DNA from: Actinoplanes oblitus
GTDB taxonomy: Bacteria > Actinomycetota > Actinomycetes > Mycobacteriales > Micromonosporaceae
Reading direction: 5' to 3'
DNA length: 64,000 nt
Assembly (NCBI RefSeq): GCF_030252345.1
Contig: NZ_CP126980.1
Span: 9,309,501 to 9,373,500, forward strand
Shown here in pieces: positions 42,938 to 52,443 of the stretch; the first letter of the stretch is position 1, and each line of letters begins with the position of its first letter. Made by a program: the position numbers and the translations under genes. Under the pieces are notes generated by a model. That model searched no databases and was not told the DNA's origin. It saw only the letters and a program-made list of their open reading frames with translations.

Positions 42938-44887
42938 ATGCGGGTTACACCCCGTTTGTTGATGTTCGGTCTGCTGACCAGTTCGCTGCTTTCGGCGGCC
43001 GCCACCCCGGCCACCGCGGCCCCGGCGGGAAATGCCGAAACACCTCTCGTCGAGGGGTTCGAGTACCCGCTGCAGGAGGCCATTCCGGGGATCACGCTGT
43101 CCCGTGGTAACGGCCGCATCCAGCTGGTCGACTGCGCGAACGGTGGCGCCGGCCTGCTACGCGTCCGGAGTTCGGTGCGCGAGGAGGAATTCTGTTTCGA
43201 CGTCAAGGGGCCCGGCGGCTACTTGGCGCTGGAGCTGCGCCAGACCTATCAGCTGCGCGGTGACGATCAGAACCACGTCGAGGCGACGGTCACTGTCAAC
43301 AATGTCGAGCAGCCGGAGGTGACGGTACCCGACCGGAGCTGGGTGACCCTGCCGGTGAAGGCCGGCGACGGCGGCAACACCCTTGTCGAGTTGCGCTCGA
43401 AGGACGAGGCGCCGGCGAACAACGCCGCACCGGCCGGTCCGGTCCCGTTCGCGGCGAAGGTGAACGTCGGCGACCCCGCCGACGGTGGCCGCAGTTGTTC
43501 CGCGGTGCTGGTGCACCCGTCGTGGGTGATGACGACGAAGCAGTGTCTCGCCGGTGCGCTGACGCCGGAGGGCGCTCTCCAACGCGCCACGACGGTGACG
43601 GTCGGCCGTGCGGACGTCTCCGGCTCCGGCCCTGGATACGTGGGCAGCGCCGGGGCGGTCGTCCAGCATCCGGATCGGGACGTGGTGCTGGTCCGGGCCC
43701 GGTTCGAAGCCGGCGTCAAGCCGGTCACGGTGCCGGACGCGCCGGTCGGCCTGGACGGCACGCTGGAAGCTGTCGGCTTCGGCCGTACGGCCAGCACGTG
43801 GGTGCCGGACCAGGCCCACTCCACCGATGTCACGGTCACCCCGGCGACCGACACGACTCTTCAGGTCGCCGGCACGGCGCCGGAGGCCACGTTCTGTCAG
43901 GGTGACGCCGGTGGGCCGGTGCTGCGTCGCACCGGCGACCGGGTGGACGTGGTCGCCCTTCTCGACGCGGGCGGTCAGAAGGGCTGCCTCGCCGCGGCCG
44001 CGGACGCCACCGCCGGCGCGGTCGCGACCCGGGTGGACGGCCTGGGCGACTGGGTCCGGCGGAGCATCAGCGAGGTCTCGCTTCTGGGCGTCCACGGCGT
44101 GGACGGCGGTCGCTTCACCGAGCGGGACGGCCTGATCGGGGTCAGCGAGCTGAGCGGAAAGCTCTGGCTCTACCCGGGAAGCCCGACGCCGGGCGTCCTG
44201 GACATGCCCATCATGATGGGCACGGGCGGCTGGAACGGCATGGCCGAGGTGACCGTCGGCGACTTCACCGGCGACGGCAAGGACGACGTCGCCGCCGTCG
44301 AGAAGTCCACCGGCAAGCTGTGGATGTACCCCGGTGTGGCCGGCCCCGCCCTGGGCTCGCGCGTGCTGATGGGCTCCGGCGGCTGGAACGGCATGGCCGA
44401 ACTGATCGCCGGCGACTTCACCGGCGACGGCAAGGACGACGTCGCCGCCGTCGAGAAGTCCACCGGCAAGCTGTGGCTCTACCCGAGGACCGGCTCGGCA
44501 GTGCTGGGATCACGCGTGGTGATGGGCACGGGCGGCTGGAACGGCATGAAGCACCTCACCGCCGGCGACTACAACGGTGACGGCCGTGCCGACGTGGTCG
44601 CTGTGGAGACGTCGTCCGGCAAGCTGTGGCTCTACCCGCGTACGACCGCGTCGGGCGTGCTGGGTGCCCGGGTGCTGAAGGGCTCGGGCGGCTGGAACGA
44701 CGCCTGGGAGATCGCCCCCGGCGACTTCAACTACGACGGGCACGCCGACCTGTACGTCGAGCTGCACCACTCCCTGCCGTCGGGCCAGATCGGCAGCCCG
44801 CCGCTGCCGCAGAGCCTGCTGTATCCCGGACCGAACCTGTCCGGCCCGGTGACGCTGCGCATGCTGCCGTCCAACGTCGACAACTAG
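42938..44887 (+). CDS. Secreted trypsin-like pseudoprotease with FG-GAP/VCBS repeats
   Basis: 649-residue exported protein. Signal peptide RVTPRLLMFGLLTSSLLSAA. A beta domain follows (~40-160), then an S1-type domain (~170-370) whose catalytic sites are changed: VMTTKQCLAGA has Gln202 where the His of the TAAHC motif belongs, and CQGDAGGPVL has Ala324 in place of the GDSGG Ser; the Asp position is retained (DRDVVLV, ~248). Residues ~375-640 are four ~55-residue FG-GAP-like repeats (GTGGWNGMAEVTVGDFTGDG, KDDVAAVEKSTGKLWMYPG) with DxDGxxD-like calcium loops. Likely a binding protein, not an enzyme. CAGGAGTGTCC precedes ATG 42938. Next downstream is the toxin-like gene. Confidence 0.87.
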   Translation: MRVTPRLLMFGLLTSSLLSAAATPATAAPAGNAETPLVEGFEYPLQEAIPGITLSRGNGRIQLVDCANGGAGLLRVRSSVREEEFCFDVKGPGGYLALELRQTYQLRGDDQNHVEATVTVNNVEQPEVTVPDRSWVTLPVKAGDGGNTLVELRSKDEAPANNAAPAGPVPFAAKVNVGDPADGGRSCSAVLVHPSWVMTTKQCLAGALTPEGALQRATTVTVGRADVSGSGPGYVGSAGAVVQHPDRDVVLVRARFEAGVKPVTVPDAPVGLDGTLEAVGFGRTASTWVPDQAHSTDVTVTPATDTTLQVAGTAPEATFCQGDAGGPVLRRTGDRVDVVALLDAGGQKGCLAAAADATAGAVATRVDGLGDWVRRSISEVSLLGVHGVDGGRFTERDGLIGVSELSGKLWLYPGSPTPGVLDMPIMMGTGGWNGMAEVTVGDFTGDGKDDVAAVEKSTGKLWMYPGVAGPALGSRVLMGSGGWNGMAELIAGDFTGDGKDDVAAVEKSTGKLWLYPRTGSAVLGSRVVMGTGGWNGMKHLTAGDYNGDGRADVVAVETSSGKLWLYPRTTASGVLGARVLKGSGGWNDAWEIAPGDFNYDGHADLYVELHHSLPSGQIGSPPLPQSLLYPGPNLSGPVTLRMLPSNVDN

Positions 44888-44897
44888 TCGATCCGGG

Positions 44898-44953
44898 GAA
44901 CGCCGGCCGGCTTCGCCGTCGCCCGTCACGGGCCCCGGCGCCGGCCGGCGTTC
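44898..44953 (+). terminator. Terminator after the pseudoprotease gene
   Basis: GAACGCCGGCCGG / CCGGCCGGCGTTC, a perfect 13 bp stem enclosing a loop that itself holds GCCC-GTCAC-GGGC. It begins 10 bp past the stop, so the toxin-like gene likely has its own promoter or depends on read-through. Confidence 0.8.
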
Positions 44954-44993
44954 CTTCTCCGCCAACCCACTTCATCTCGGATCCGGGGGATTC

Positions 44994-47900
44994 GTGTTCA
45001 ACAGGCGTGGTCACAAGACCGGAAGACGCCGACGGCAGACGTTGACAGCTCTGCTCTCGGTACAAACTCTGCTGGCGGGCCTGCTCGCGACGCCGGCACA
45101 GGCGGACGACACCGTCGGGGTGGTGACCTCCGAGGAACGTGCGTACGCGATCGATCTGATGCGGTCGGGCGGTCCGTTCGTCGCGGAGGCGGCTCGGGCG
45201 GCGTTGCTGGGCTCGGACGCGGACCTCCAGCGATTCTTCGACCAGGAGTGGAACCGGGCGCAGATCCACGACGATCGCCTCCAGATCGGCGAGCTGATGG
45301 CGCTCGGCGGCCCCACCGTCACGGATGCCGGAAACGCCGCTCTGGACAGCACGGATCCCGCGGTTGCCGGAGAGTTCCTGGACACCGGCTTCGACGCGGC
45401 GTGGGTCCACGACGAGCGGATCCGAGCGGGTGAGGCGGTCAACACCGGCGGCCCCACCGTGGTGGACGAGGGTACCCGCGCGCTGGACGCCGGTGACGAT
45501 GCGGTCTTCGAGTTTCTCACCACCGGGCTGAAGAGCGCCCGCGAGCACGATGATCGCATTGCCGTCGGCGAGATCATCAAGGTCGGTGGCCCGGCGGTGC
45601 AGGCCGCCGGCAACACCGCGCTGGACGGCACCATCGAGGATGTCCGCGAGTTCCTGGCCAAGGGCCAGTACACCGCGCAGGCACGCGACGAAGAGATCGC
45701 CACCCTCGCGCAGCTGGCCGAACGGGCCCGCCTGGCACGTCAGGAGGCGCAACGCGCCTCCGCGACAGTCAAGCTGCTGACGCAGAAGACCGCCAAGCAG
45801 GCTGTCGCCGCCAAGGCCGCGGCGAACACCGCGGTGCACGAGGCAGCCGCGGCCAAGGGTTCGGCCAAGGCCGCTGCCGCCGCCGCGGGGCGAGCGGCGG
45901 AGGCCGCGAGGCAGGCCGCGGCGGCGATGCGGCAAGCGATCGCTGCCGCTCGGGCGGCGAACCAGGCGGCCCGGGTCGCCGCGAATGCCGCGGCGGCGGC
46001 GTCGGCGGCAGCCGTGCGAGCCGCGTCCGCGGCATCGCGAGCCCACGACAAGGCGAACGCCGCACTGGCGAACAAGAACAACGCCCACGATGCCCGGCTG
46101 GCGGCCGACGATGCCTCCGCCGCCGCGCAGACCGCCGACGACGCCGGCGAGTCGGTCCGGCAGGCTGTTGTCGCGCTCAGCGACGCACTGGACGCGTTGG
46201 GCTCACTGCTGGACGCGGCCCTCAACGCCTCGCAGGCGGCAGACGCAGCCGACGCGGCGAGCAGCGACTCGCAGGAGGCGCAGGCGCAAGCGGCCAAGGC
46301 GCGGCGGGCGGCCCAGCAGGCCCGCATGTACGCCCAGCAGGCCCGTCAGGCGATGCAGGCCGCCCAGAAGTTCGCCGGCCGGGCGAAGACCGCCGCCGAG
46401 CAGGCACGCACGGCGGCCAAGGCCGCCGCCGATCATGCCCGCAAGGCGGCCACCGCGGCGAAGGACGCCGCCGATCACGCCGGGCAGGCGACCAACCTGG
46501 CCAAGCAGGCCAGATTGCAGGCCACCGCCGCCGACACCGCGGCGAAGACCGCCACCGACGCCAGCACCCGGGCGGCTGACGTCGAACGAGCCGCGCGCGA
46601 ACTCGACGCCGAGCAACTGCGGCTCGATACCGAAGAGGCGATGCAGGCCGCGCACGGTGCCGCCGAGGAGGAGGCCGCCGCACCCCAGCGCGTCCCCGAC
46701 TCGACGCCGCAGCTCGCTCGAGTGGACGCCGAGACGACCCGGCTGCTCACCGAGGCCACCGCGGCGGGCGCGCCCGCCGACGTCGTCCTCGGCAGCGGCC
46801 GGCGCGCCGCGATGCGGCTGATGGACTCGGGCGGGTCGTGGACCCAGACCGCCGCCCGGCGGGCTCTCGCCGGTGGCGAGGCCGAGATCCGTGACTTCCT
46901 CACCACCGGCCGGTTCCAGGCCGCCGACCAGGACGACCGCGAACGCGTCGCCTCGATCTCCGAGTCCACCGACCGGCCCGCGCAACGCGACGCCGCGGAG
47001 AAGGCGCTGGCCGGAACGCATGACGACGTCGTCGCGTTCCTCGCCACCCAGAATTACCCGGGTAAGGCGCACGACGACCGGATGGCGGTCGGCGCCCTCG
47101 TCGAGTCCGGTGGGCCGACGATGAAGGACGCCGGCAACAAGGCGCTCGACGGGACCCCGCAGGACGCCGCCGAGTTCCTGCGCACCGGTCAGTACATCGC
47201 CGCCGAGCACGACACCCGGATCGCGGTGGGCGAGATCGCCCGCACCGGCGGTCCCGAGGTGCAGGCCGCCGCGAACATCGCGTTGGAGGGCACCGCCGCG
47301 CAGCGGACGGCGTTCCTGGAGGTCGGCCAGTTCAAGGCGGCCCAGCGTGATCAGGTCGCCGCCGTGCACGCCGCCACCGCCGCCCGCTACGTCGCGGACG
47401 CCGCCAGGTCCGCGGCCCTCGCCCGCCAGGACGCGGCGGACGCCGCCTACCAGGCCGCGAACGCCGAACACGACGCCGCCAAGGCGCAAGCCAGCAAGAA
47501 GCTCGCCGACGCCGCGTCCAAGGAGGCCACCGCCCAGGCCACCAACGCCGCCGCGTCGTACCAGCAGGCGAAGAGGTCCGCCGACCAGGCCGAGGCGTCA
47601 GCCCGAACCGCCCGCAACGCCGCGGCCCAGGCCGCCAAGTCCGCGGCGGCCGCCCAGTCGTCGGCGAACGAGGCAACGAACGCGGCTTTCCGCGCCGCCC
47701 GCTCGGCACAGAGCGCCCGCGAATCCGCCGACGTGGCCTACCAGGCCGCCATCGACGCCGGCAAGGACACCCGCGCCGCGTTCGAGTCGGCCGGGAAGGC
47801 CTGGAACTCGGCCATCGGCAAGGAGGCCGCCGCCGCCAAGGCCGCCCGCGACCAGAAGGCACAGCAGGGCAAGGACGCGACGCAGCGCATCCTTCTCTGC

Positions 47901-49061
47901 CAGGATCCCAAGTACAAGCTCTACTTCGGTGACTGCGCCGATCAGGGTGACACCCTCAACGACGGCGCCGACTGCCCCAGCGAGATCGCGTTCGGCACCG
48001 AGCGCTACTGCGACGGCGAGAAGCAGGTCTACGAGGACTGGCACCAGCGCGACCTGCGCACCGTGACCCAGATGCAGGAGGCGCTGAACTACTGCGGCAT
48101 GTTCGAGAGCCCGGTGGCCTTCGTCTGCGACCTCTTCAACGCCGCCGCCTCCGCGATGCAGGGCGACTGGGAAGGCGCCGCGACCAGCGGCATCGCCGCG
48201 ATTCCCGGCCCGGGCGAGATCGCCAACGCCAAACGCGCCCTGGAGCTGGCCCGCCAACTGGAGAACCAGCGTCGGAAGAAGGGCTGCAAGGTCGGCCGGA
48301 CGGGCAACAGTTTCGCGCCTCGCACTCCGGTCCTGCTCGTCGGCGGCAAGCGCAAGTTCATCCGCGACATCCGGGTCGGCGACCGAGTCCTCGCCACGGA
48401 TCTCCTCACCGGCGCCACCGTCGCGAAACCCGTCATCGCCCTGCACCACAACTTCGACTCCGGCCTCACCGACGTCAGGGTCAAGACCGCCCACGGCCGG
48501 CCGGCGACCATCAAGACCACCCGGCACCATCCCTTCTGGGACGACACGAACCAGCGATGGGTGGATGCCGGCGAGCTGACGGCGGGAACACGGCTCCACA
48601 CCCCGGACGGCGAGCCGGCCGAGGTCACCGGGATCCGGCCGCGCACCGGCAGCCGGTACATGGACAACCTCACCATCGAAGGCATTCACACCTACTACGT
48701 GATCGCCGGGGTCGCACCGGTCCTGGTGCACAACGAGGACGGCCCGCCGGGGTTCATCACCGACGAGGTCGAGAAGATCAAGGCCGGTCGCGGGACGCGC
48801 CGGCAGAACCCCGATCACTCGAACGATGTCTTCGGGGGTTACGGCGTACCCGACAAGGTGGCGAAGAAGTGGAAGAATTCGCAGATCTACAACGTCACCG
48901 GGAAGCCGGAGTACCGGATCCTCGTCAACCCTTACGGCGATGTCGGGTACACCAAGGAAGGTAAACTGAAATACAAGAAGACGATCATCGTGCCGAATGT
49001 CAAGATGCCGGCGAGCACCATCGCACCCGGCGTGACTTACCTCGGCGGTGGTTGCGATTAA
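44994..49061 (+). CDS. Polymorphic-toxin-like protein: ALF repeats, Ala-rich helices, Hint domain, C-terminal toxin candidate
   Basis: 1355-residue exported giant. Signal region (RRQTLTALLSVQTLLAGLLA), ALF-type repeats ~45-235 and ~590-790 (GGPTVTDAGNAALDSTD, GGPTMKDAGNKALDGTPQD), each followed by very Ala-rich coiled-coil-like helices (~235-560, ~790-955). Then a Cys-containing pretoxin stretch (~960-1100), a Hint domain (~1104-1247: NSFAPRTPVLLVGG, IRDIRVGDRVLATD, TRHHPFWD, IHTYYVIAGVAPVLVHN) and a variable 108-residue C-terminus (~1248-1355). Hint normally opens with Cys-Asn-Ser-Phe; here codon 48303-48305 is GGC, so residue 1104 is Gly. The C-terminus (VFGGYGVPDKVAKKWKNSQI, EYRILVNPYGDVGY) may be an RNase-like toxin, unassigned. 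A small gene follows in 21 bp. GTG 44994 follows CGGGGGATTC. Confidence 0.88.
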   Translation: MFNRRGHKTGRRRRQTLTALLSVQTLLAGLLATPAQADDTVGVVTSEERAYAIDLMRSGGPFVAEAARAALLGSDADLQRFFDQEWNRAQIHDDRLQIGELMALGGPTVTDAGNAALDSTDPAVAGEFLDTGFDAAWVHDERIRAGEAVNTGGPTVVDEGTRALDAGDDAVFEFLTTGLKSAREHDDRIAVGEIIKVGGPAVQAAGNTALDGTIEDVREFLAKGQYTAQARDEEIATLAQLAERARLARQEAQRASATVKLLTQKTAKQAVAAKAAANTAVHEAAAAKGSAKAAAAAAGRAAEAARQAAAAMRQAIAAARAANQAARVAANAAAAASAAAVRAASAASRAHDKANAALANKNNAHDARLAADDASAAAQTADDAGESVRQAVVALSDALDALGSLLDAALNASQAADAADAASSDSQEAQAQAAKARRAAQQARMYAQQARQAMQAAQKFAGRAKTAAEQARTAAKAAADHARKAATAAKDAADHAGQATNLAKQARLQATAADTAAKTATDASTRAADVERAARELDAEQLRLDTEEAMQAAHGAAEEEAAAPQRVPDSTPQLARVDAETTRLLTEATAAGAPADVVLGSGRRAAMRLMDSGGSWTQTAARRALAGGEAEIRDFLTTGRFQAADQDDRERVASISESTDRPAQRDAAEKALAGTHDDVVAFLATQNYPGKAHDDRMAVGALVESGGPTMKDAGNKALDGTPQDAAEFLRTGQYIAAEHDTRIAVGEIARTGGPEVQAAANIALEGTAAQRTAFLEVGQFKAAQRDQVAAVHAATAARYVADAARSAALARQDAADAAYQAANAEHDAAKAQASKKLADAASKEATAQATNAAASYQQAKRSADQAEASARTARNAAAQAAKSAAAAQSSANEATNAAFRAARSAQSARESADVAYQAAIDAGKDTRAAFESAGKAWNSAIGKEAAAAKAARDQKAQQGKDATQRILLCQDPKYKLYFGDCADQGDTLNDGADCPSEIAFGTERYCDGEKQVYEDWHQRDLRTVTQMQEALNYCGMFESPVAFVCDLFNAAASAMQGDWEGAATSGIAAIPGPGEIANAKRALELARQLENQRRKKGCKVGRTGNSFAPRTPVLLVGGKRKFIRDIRVGDRVLATDLLTGATVAKPVIALHHNFDSGLTDVRVKTAHGRPATIKTTRHHPFWDDTNQRWVDAGELTAGTRLHTPDGEPAEVTGIRPRTGSRYMDNLTIEGIHTYYVIAGVAPVLVHNEDGPPGFITDEVEKIKAGRGTRRQNPDHSNDVFGGYGVPDKVAKKWKNSQIYNVTGKPEYRILVNPYGDVGYTKEGKLKYKKTIIVPNVKMPASTIAPGVTYLGGGCD

Positions 49062-49082
49062 CCACGAGGGAACGGTCTGACC

Positions 49083-49658
49083 GTGGATTTCTCGGAACGC
49101 CTCCGACGGCTGTCGTCCGCCGGCATCGAGGTGATCGAACTCTTCTCCGCCGATGACGGTCGCGTCACTCCGGTGTCCGTCGCCTCAGCCGTGACGAGCT
49201 GCGGCGCGGACAGTGGACGGGTGGATCGCGCCATCGACGACGCGGATCCCGACCGCATCGTCGAGGGAAACGCCGCCTGGGCGGAACTCGCTCAGCAGTT
49301 CTCGCTGTCCGGCAGCGACGGAACATTCCTGCTCGCTATCGATACCGCCGGCGGCGAGGACAGTTCCTACGAATGGTTCCGGGTCCGACTCACCGACCAG
49401 TGGGATTTGATGGGCCGAGGTGCCGCGGAGGGCGTACTCGGCGGGGGTTGGGGCATTCCTGAATTCCGGATGCACTCCCTTGACGGCGAGGTGCTGCTGG
49501 CGGCGAGCTGGTACGAGACCTGCTTCAGCGTCCTGGCCGTTCCCCGGCCGTACCGGGCGGCCGTTCTCCGGGGCGAGGCCGAATATCTGCTGACCCGCCG
49601 GCCTTCCGCCGGTCGCGAGGCCCTCTTGCGACGCTGGTTGGCGCGGGGAGCGGGATAG
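49083..49658 (+). CDS. Candidate immunity protein for the upstream toxin-like protein
   Basis: 191-residue soluble, acidic protein without a family I recognise. Seen: FSERLRRLSSAGIEVIELFS at the start, a Trp/Tyr/Phe-rich middle (DSSYEWFRVRLTDQWDLMG) and VLAVPRPYRAAVLRGEAEYL, no signal peptide or helices. It starts 21 bp after the toxin-like gene on the same strand, the usual place and size of an immunity gene, with GAGGG about 12 bases before GTG 49083. The role is inferred only from this context. Confidence 0.6.
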   Translation: MDFSERLRRLSSAGIEVIELFSADDGRVTPVSVASAVTSCGADSGRVDRAIDDADPDRIVEGNAAWAELAQQFSLSGSDGTFLLAIDTAGGEDSSYEWFRVRLTDQWDLMGRGAAEGVLGGGWGIPEFRMHSLDGEVLLAASWYETCFSVLAVPRPYRAAVLRGEAEYLLTRRPSAGREALLRRWLARGAG

Positions 49659-49704
49659 GCGAACCGCGAGACACGCTGACGTTCCGGCCGTTGCCGGACA
49701 CGAG

Positions 49705-49738
49705 AACAGGGGCCCGGCATCGCTGCCGGGCCCCTGTT
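49705..49738. terminator. Bidirectional terminator after the toxin/immunity pair
   Basis: AACAGGGGCCCGGCA - TCGC - TGCCGGGCCCCTGTT, perfect 15 bp stem with a 4 nt loop, flanked by TTGCG. It sits between converging genes. Confidence 0.9.
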
Positions 49739-49755
49739 GCGATCTCGTACGAGAA

Positions 49756-50883
49756 TCAGCCGTGCACGCGCCGCCGGGCGACCTCGGCCAGCGTCACCGC
49801 TGCGGCCACGCTGGCGTTCAGCGACTCGACCTCGGAGGCCATCGGGATGCTCACGCGCAGGTCGCAGGTCTCGCCGACCAGGCGGGAGAGACCCCGGCCC
49901 TCGGAACCGACCACCACGATCAGCGGGCCGATGGCGGCTTCCAGCTGGTAGAGGTCGGTTTCGCCGTCGGCGTCCAGGCCGATCGCGGTGAAGCCCTGTT
50001 TCTGGGCCGCCTTGATCGCTCGGGTGAGGTTGACGACCTGGGAGACCGGCACCCGGGCGGCCGCGCCGGCGCTGGTGCGCCAGGCGGTCGCGGTGATGCC
50101 GGCGGCCCGCCGCTCGGTCATGAAGACGCCGTGCCCGCCGAACGCGGCCACCGACCGGATCACCGCGCCCACGTTGCGCGGGTCGGTGATCCCGTCCAGG
50201 GCGACCAGCAGCGGCGCGGTCTGCTCCAGCGCCGCGGCCACCAGGTCGTCGAACTCCTCGTAGGCGAACGGCGGCACCTGCAGGCCGATGCCCTGGTGCA
50301 GCACGCCACCGGTCATCCGGTCCAGCTCGGCGCGGCTGATCTCCAGGATCGGGATGCCCCGGTCGCCGGAGGTGCGGACCGCCTCGGCGACCCGCTCGTC
50401 GATGTCGATGCCCTGCGCCACGTAGAGCGCGGTGGCCGGCACCAGCGTGCGCAGCGCCTCGACCACCGGGTTACGGCCGAGCAGCAGCTCGGGGCCTTCC
50501 TTGGTGGGGTTGGACCGGCGCCCGGGCGCGACCCGCGGGCCACGCGGCCCGGCCGCGCCGCCACGGCCGCGGGTGGTCTGGGTACGGGTGATGCCGGGGG
50601 CACGACCGCCGCTGCGACCCCAGGTGGTGTCCTTGGTACCGGGCTGGCCGACCTTGGGCGTCCGGCCCTCGGCGGCCGCCGCCCGGCGCTCCTTCTCCTG
50701 CTTGCGCGCGGTCTTCTCGGGCAGTTTCTCGGTGCCCGAGTACCCCTTGTGCCACGGCCGCTCGTCGGCCGGCAGCGTCTTGCCCCGCCCCTTGAGCCCG
50801 GAGCGGTTCTTGCCGCCGGAGCCGGCCGGGGCGCCTTTCTTGGAGGTCGCGCGCTTGCTCGCGTTCTGTGAATTACCCGGCAT
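49756..50883 (-). CDS. rlmB: 23S rRNA (guanosine-2'-O-)-methyltransferase RlmB
   Basis: SpoU-family SAM methyltransferase, 375 residues, modifying 23S rRNA. Residues 1-130 are a long Lys/Arg/Gly-rich N-terminal extension common in actinobacterial RlmB. Then the substrate-binding domain ([20 protein letters not shown]) and the knotted catalytic core: [35 protein letters not shown] and [20 protein letters not shown], the three SPOUT motifs. ATG 50883 shares one base with the cysS stop (TGATG), so it is coupled to cysS, the usual actinobacterial order. Confidence 0.94.
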   Translation of the reverse strand: MPGNSQNASKRATSKKGAPAGSGGKNRSGLKGRGKTLPADERPWHKGYSGTEKLPEKTARKQEKERRAAAAEGRTPKVGQPGTKDTTWGRSGGRAPGITRTQTTRGRGGAAGPRGPRVAPGRRSNPTKEGPELLLGRNPVVEALRTLVPATALYVAQGIDIDERVAEAVRTSGDRGIPILEISRAELDRMTGGVLHQGIGLQVPPFAYEEFDDLVAAALEQTAPLLVALDGITDPRNVGAVIRSVAAFGGHGVFMTERRAAGITATAWRTSAGAAARVPVSQVVNLTRAIKAAQKQGFTAIGLDADGETDLYQLEAAIGPLIVVVGSEGRGLSRLVGETCDLRVSIPMASEVESLNASVAAAVTLAEVARRRVHG

Positions 50884-52298
50884 CAGTGCTGCTCTCCTAC
50901 CGTCCAGCGCGGACCGGCCGGAGTGTCCTCCACCTGAATACCCGCGTTCTTGAGCTGGTCCCGCACCTGATCGGCGGCCGCCCAGTCCTTCCTTGTGCGG
51001 GCCTGCGCCCGCTGTTCCAGAGCCAGCGCGACAAGCGAGTCGACGACCGGCTTCAGGTCGTTGCCGCTCTCCGCGCCACCCCAGGCGTCGTCGAGCGGGT
51101 CGAGGCCGAGCACCCCGAGCATGGCCCGGACCGCTGTCAGCGCGCCCCGGATGGCCGGCTCGTCGCCGGCGGCCAGCGCGGTGTTGCCCTCCCGGATGGT
51201 GTCGTGCACCACCGCGAGCGCGGCCGAGGTGTTCAAGTCGTCGTTCATCGCCTCGGCGAACGCCGGCGGCACCGCCTTGGGCCGGCCGGGACCGACCACC
51301 TCGGCGGCCCGGTGCACGAAGCCCTCGATCCGCTGGTACGCCACAGCGGCCTCGCGCAGCGCCTCGTCGGAGTAGTCGATCCGGGACCGGTAGTGCGGGC
51401 TGCCCAGGTAATAGCGCAGCTCGACCGGACGGATCCCGGTGGCCACCAGGGTGGGCAGGTCGATCACGTTGCCCAGCGACTTGCTCATCTTGGACTTGCC
51501 CAGGTTGAGCAGGGCGTGGTGCACCCAGAACCGGGCGAAGCCGAAGCCGGCCGCCTTGGACTGGGCCACCTCGTTCTCGTGGTGCGGGAAGGTCAGGTCG
51601 AGGCCGCCACCGTGGATGTCGAACTCGTCGCCGAGGTAGCGCCGGGCCATCGCGGAGCACTCGATGTGCCAGCCCGGCCGGCCCCGGCCCCACGGCGACG
51701 GCCAGTACGCGTCCTGCGGTTCGTCCGGTTTCACGCCTTTCCACAGCGCGAAGTCGCGATGGTCGCGCTTGTCCCGCTCCAGCGCCTCGCCGCCGGCCCG
51801 CATGTCGTCGGGTTTCTGGCCGGACAGCGCGCCGTACTCCGGATAGGAGAGCACGTCGAAGTAGACGTCGCCGTTGGCGGCCACCGAGGGGTAGGCATGA
51901 CCGCGCTCGATCAGCTCGGCGATCAGGTCGTGCATCTCGGTGATGTGCCCGGTGGCCAGCGGCTCGTAGGTGGGCGGGAGAACGTTGAGGGTGCGGTAGT
52001 CCCGGTCCAGCAGCAACCGGTTCTCGAAGGCGATGGCCCAGTAGGGCCGGCCCTGCTCGAGTGATTTCTGCAGGATCTTGTCATCCACGTCGGTGACGTT
52101 GCGGATGAACGTCACCTCCAGGCCGGTGTGCAGCAGCCAGCGGCGCAGCACGTCGTAGTTCACGGCGGAACGGAGGTGGCCGATGTGGGGAGAGGACTGC
52201 ACGGTGACGCCACACAGGTAGATCCCCACCTGACCGGGCGTCATCGGGACGAAGTCCCGGACCGATCGGGTCGCGGTGTCGTACAAGCGCAGAGTCAC
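50883..52298 (-). CDS. cysS: Cysteinyl-tRNA synthetase
   Basis: Class I aminoacyl-tRNA synthetase of 471 residues. Seen: zinc Cys and HIGH motif in [20 protein letters not shown] (HIGH ~residue 38), the substrate region [35 protein letters not shown], and KMSKSLGN (~270). The C-terminal anticodon-binding helices ([20 protein letters not shown]) are present, which separates it from the shorter mycothiol ligase MshC. GTG 52298 follows a TTGTACG with no ribosome site. Upstream of rlmB in a two-gene operon. Confidence 0.95.
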   Translation of the reverse strand: MTLRLYDTATRSVRDFVPMTPGQVGIYLCGVTVQSSPHIGHLRSAVNYDVLRRWLLHTGLEVTFIRNVTDVDDKILQKSLEQGRPYWAIAFENRLLLDRDYRTLNVLPPTYEPLATGHITEMHDLIAELIERGHAYPSVAANGDVYFDVLSYPEYGALSGQKPDDMRAGGEALERDKRDHRDFALWKGVKPDEPQDAYWPSPWGRGRPGWHIECSAMARRYLGDEFDIHGGGLDLTFPHHENEVAQSKAAGFGFARFWVHHALLNLGKSKMSKSLGNVIDLPTLVATGIRPVELRYYLGSPHYRSRIDYSDEALREAAVAYQRIEGFVHRAAEVVGPGRPKAVPPAFAEAMNDDLNTSAALAVVHDTIREGNTALAAGDEPAIRGALTAVRAMLGVLGLDPLDDAWGGAESGNDLKPVVDSLVALALEQRAQARTRKDWAAADQVRDQLKNAGIQVEDTPAGPRWTVGEQH

Positions 52299-52356
52299 CG
52301 TACAAGGGTACCGACCGGGGCGATCGGATTAACCGCCCCGGTCGTCCGACTTCTCC

Positions 52357-52443
52357 ACACCCTTTTCGGGTGTTGCGGCGAAGCCGCCTCGGCTTGCTCA
52401 ACGCCCTTTCGGGTGTTGCGGCGAAGCCGCCTCGGCTAGCTCA
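52357..52443 (-). repeat. 43 bp repeat pair starting at the S8 protease stop codon
   Basis: Minus strand: the gene ends GGCCGCTGAGCTAGCCGAGG, followed by hairpins GCGGC-GAA-GCCGC type (GGCGGCTTCGCCGC) and ACACCCGAAAGGG. A second unit 43 bp on repeats GGGCGTTGAGCAAGCCGAGG and the same hairpins. So the terminal Arg codon and TGA are included in the repeat. A third, decayed start (GGGTGTGGAG) follows. Confidence 0.85.
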
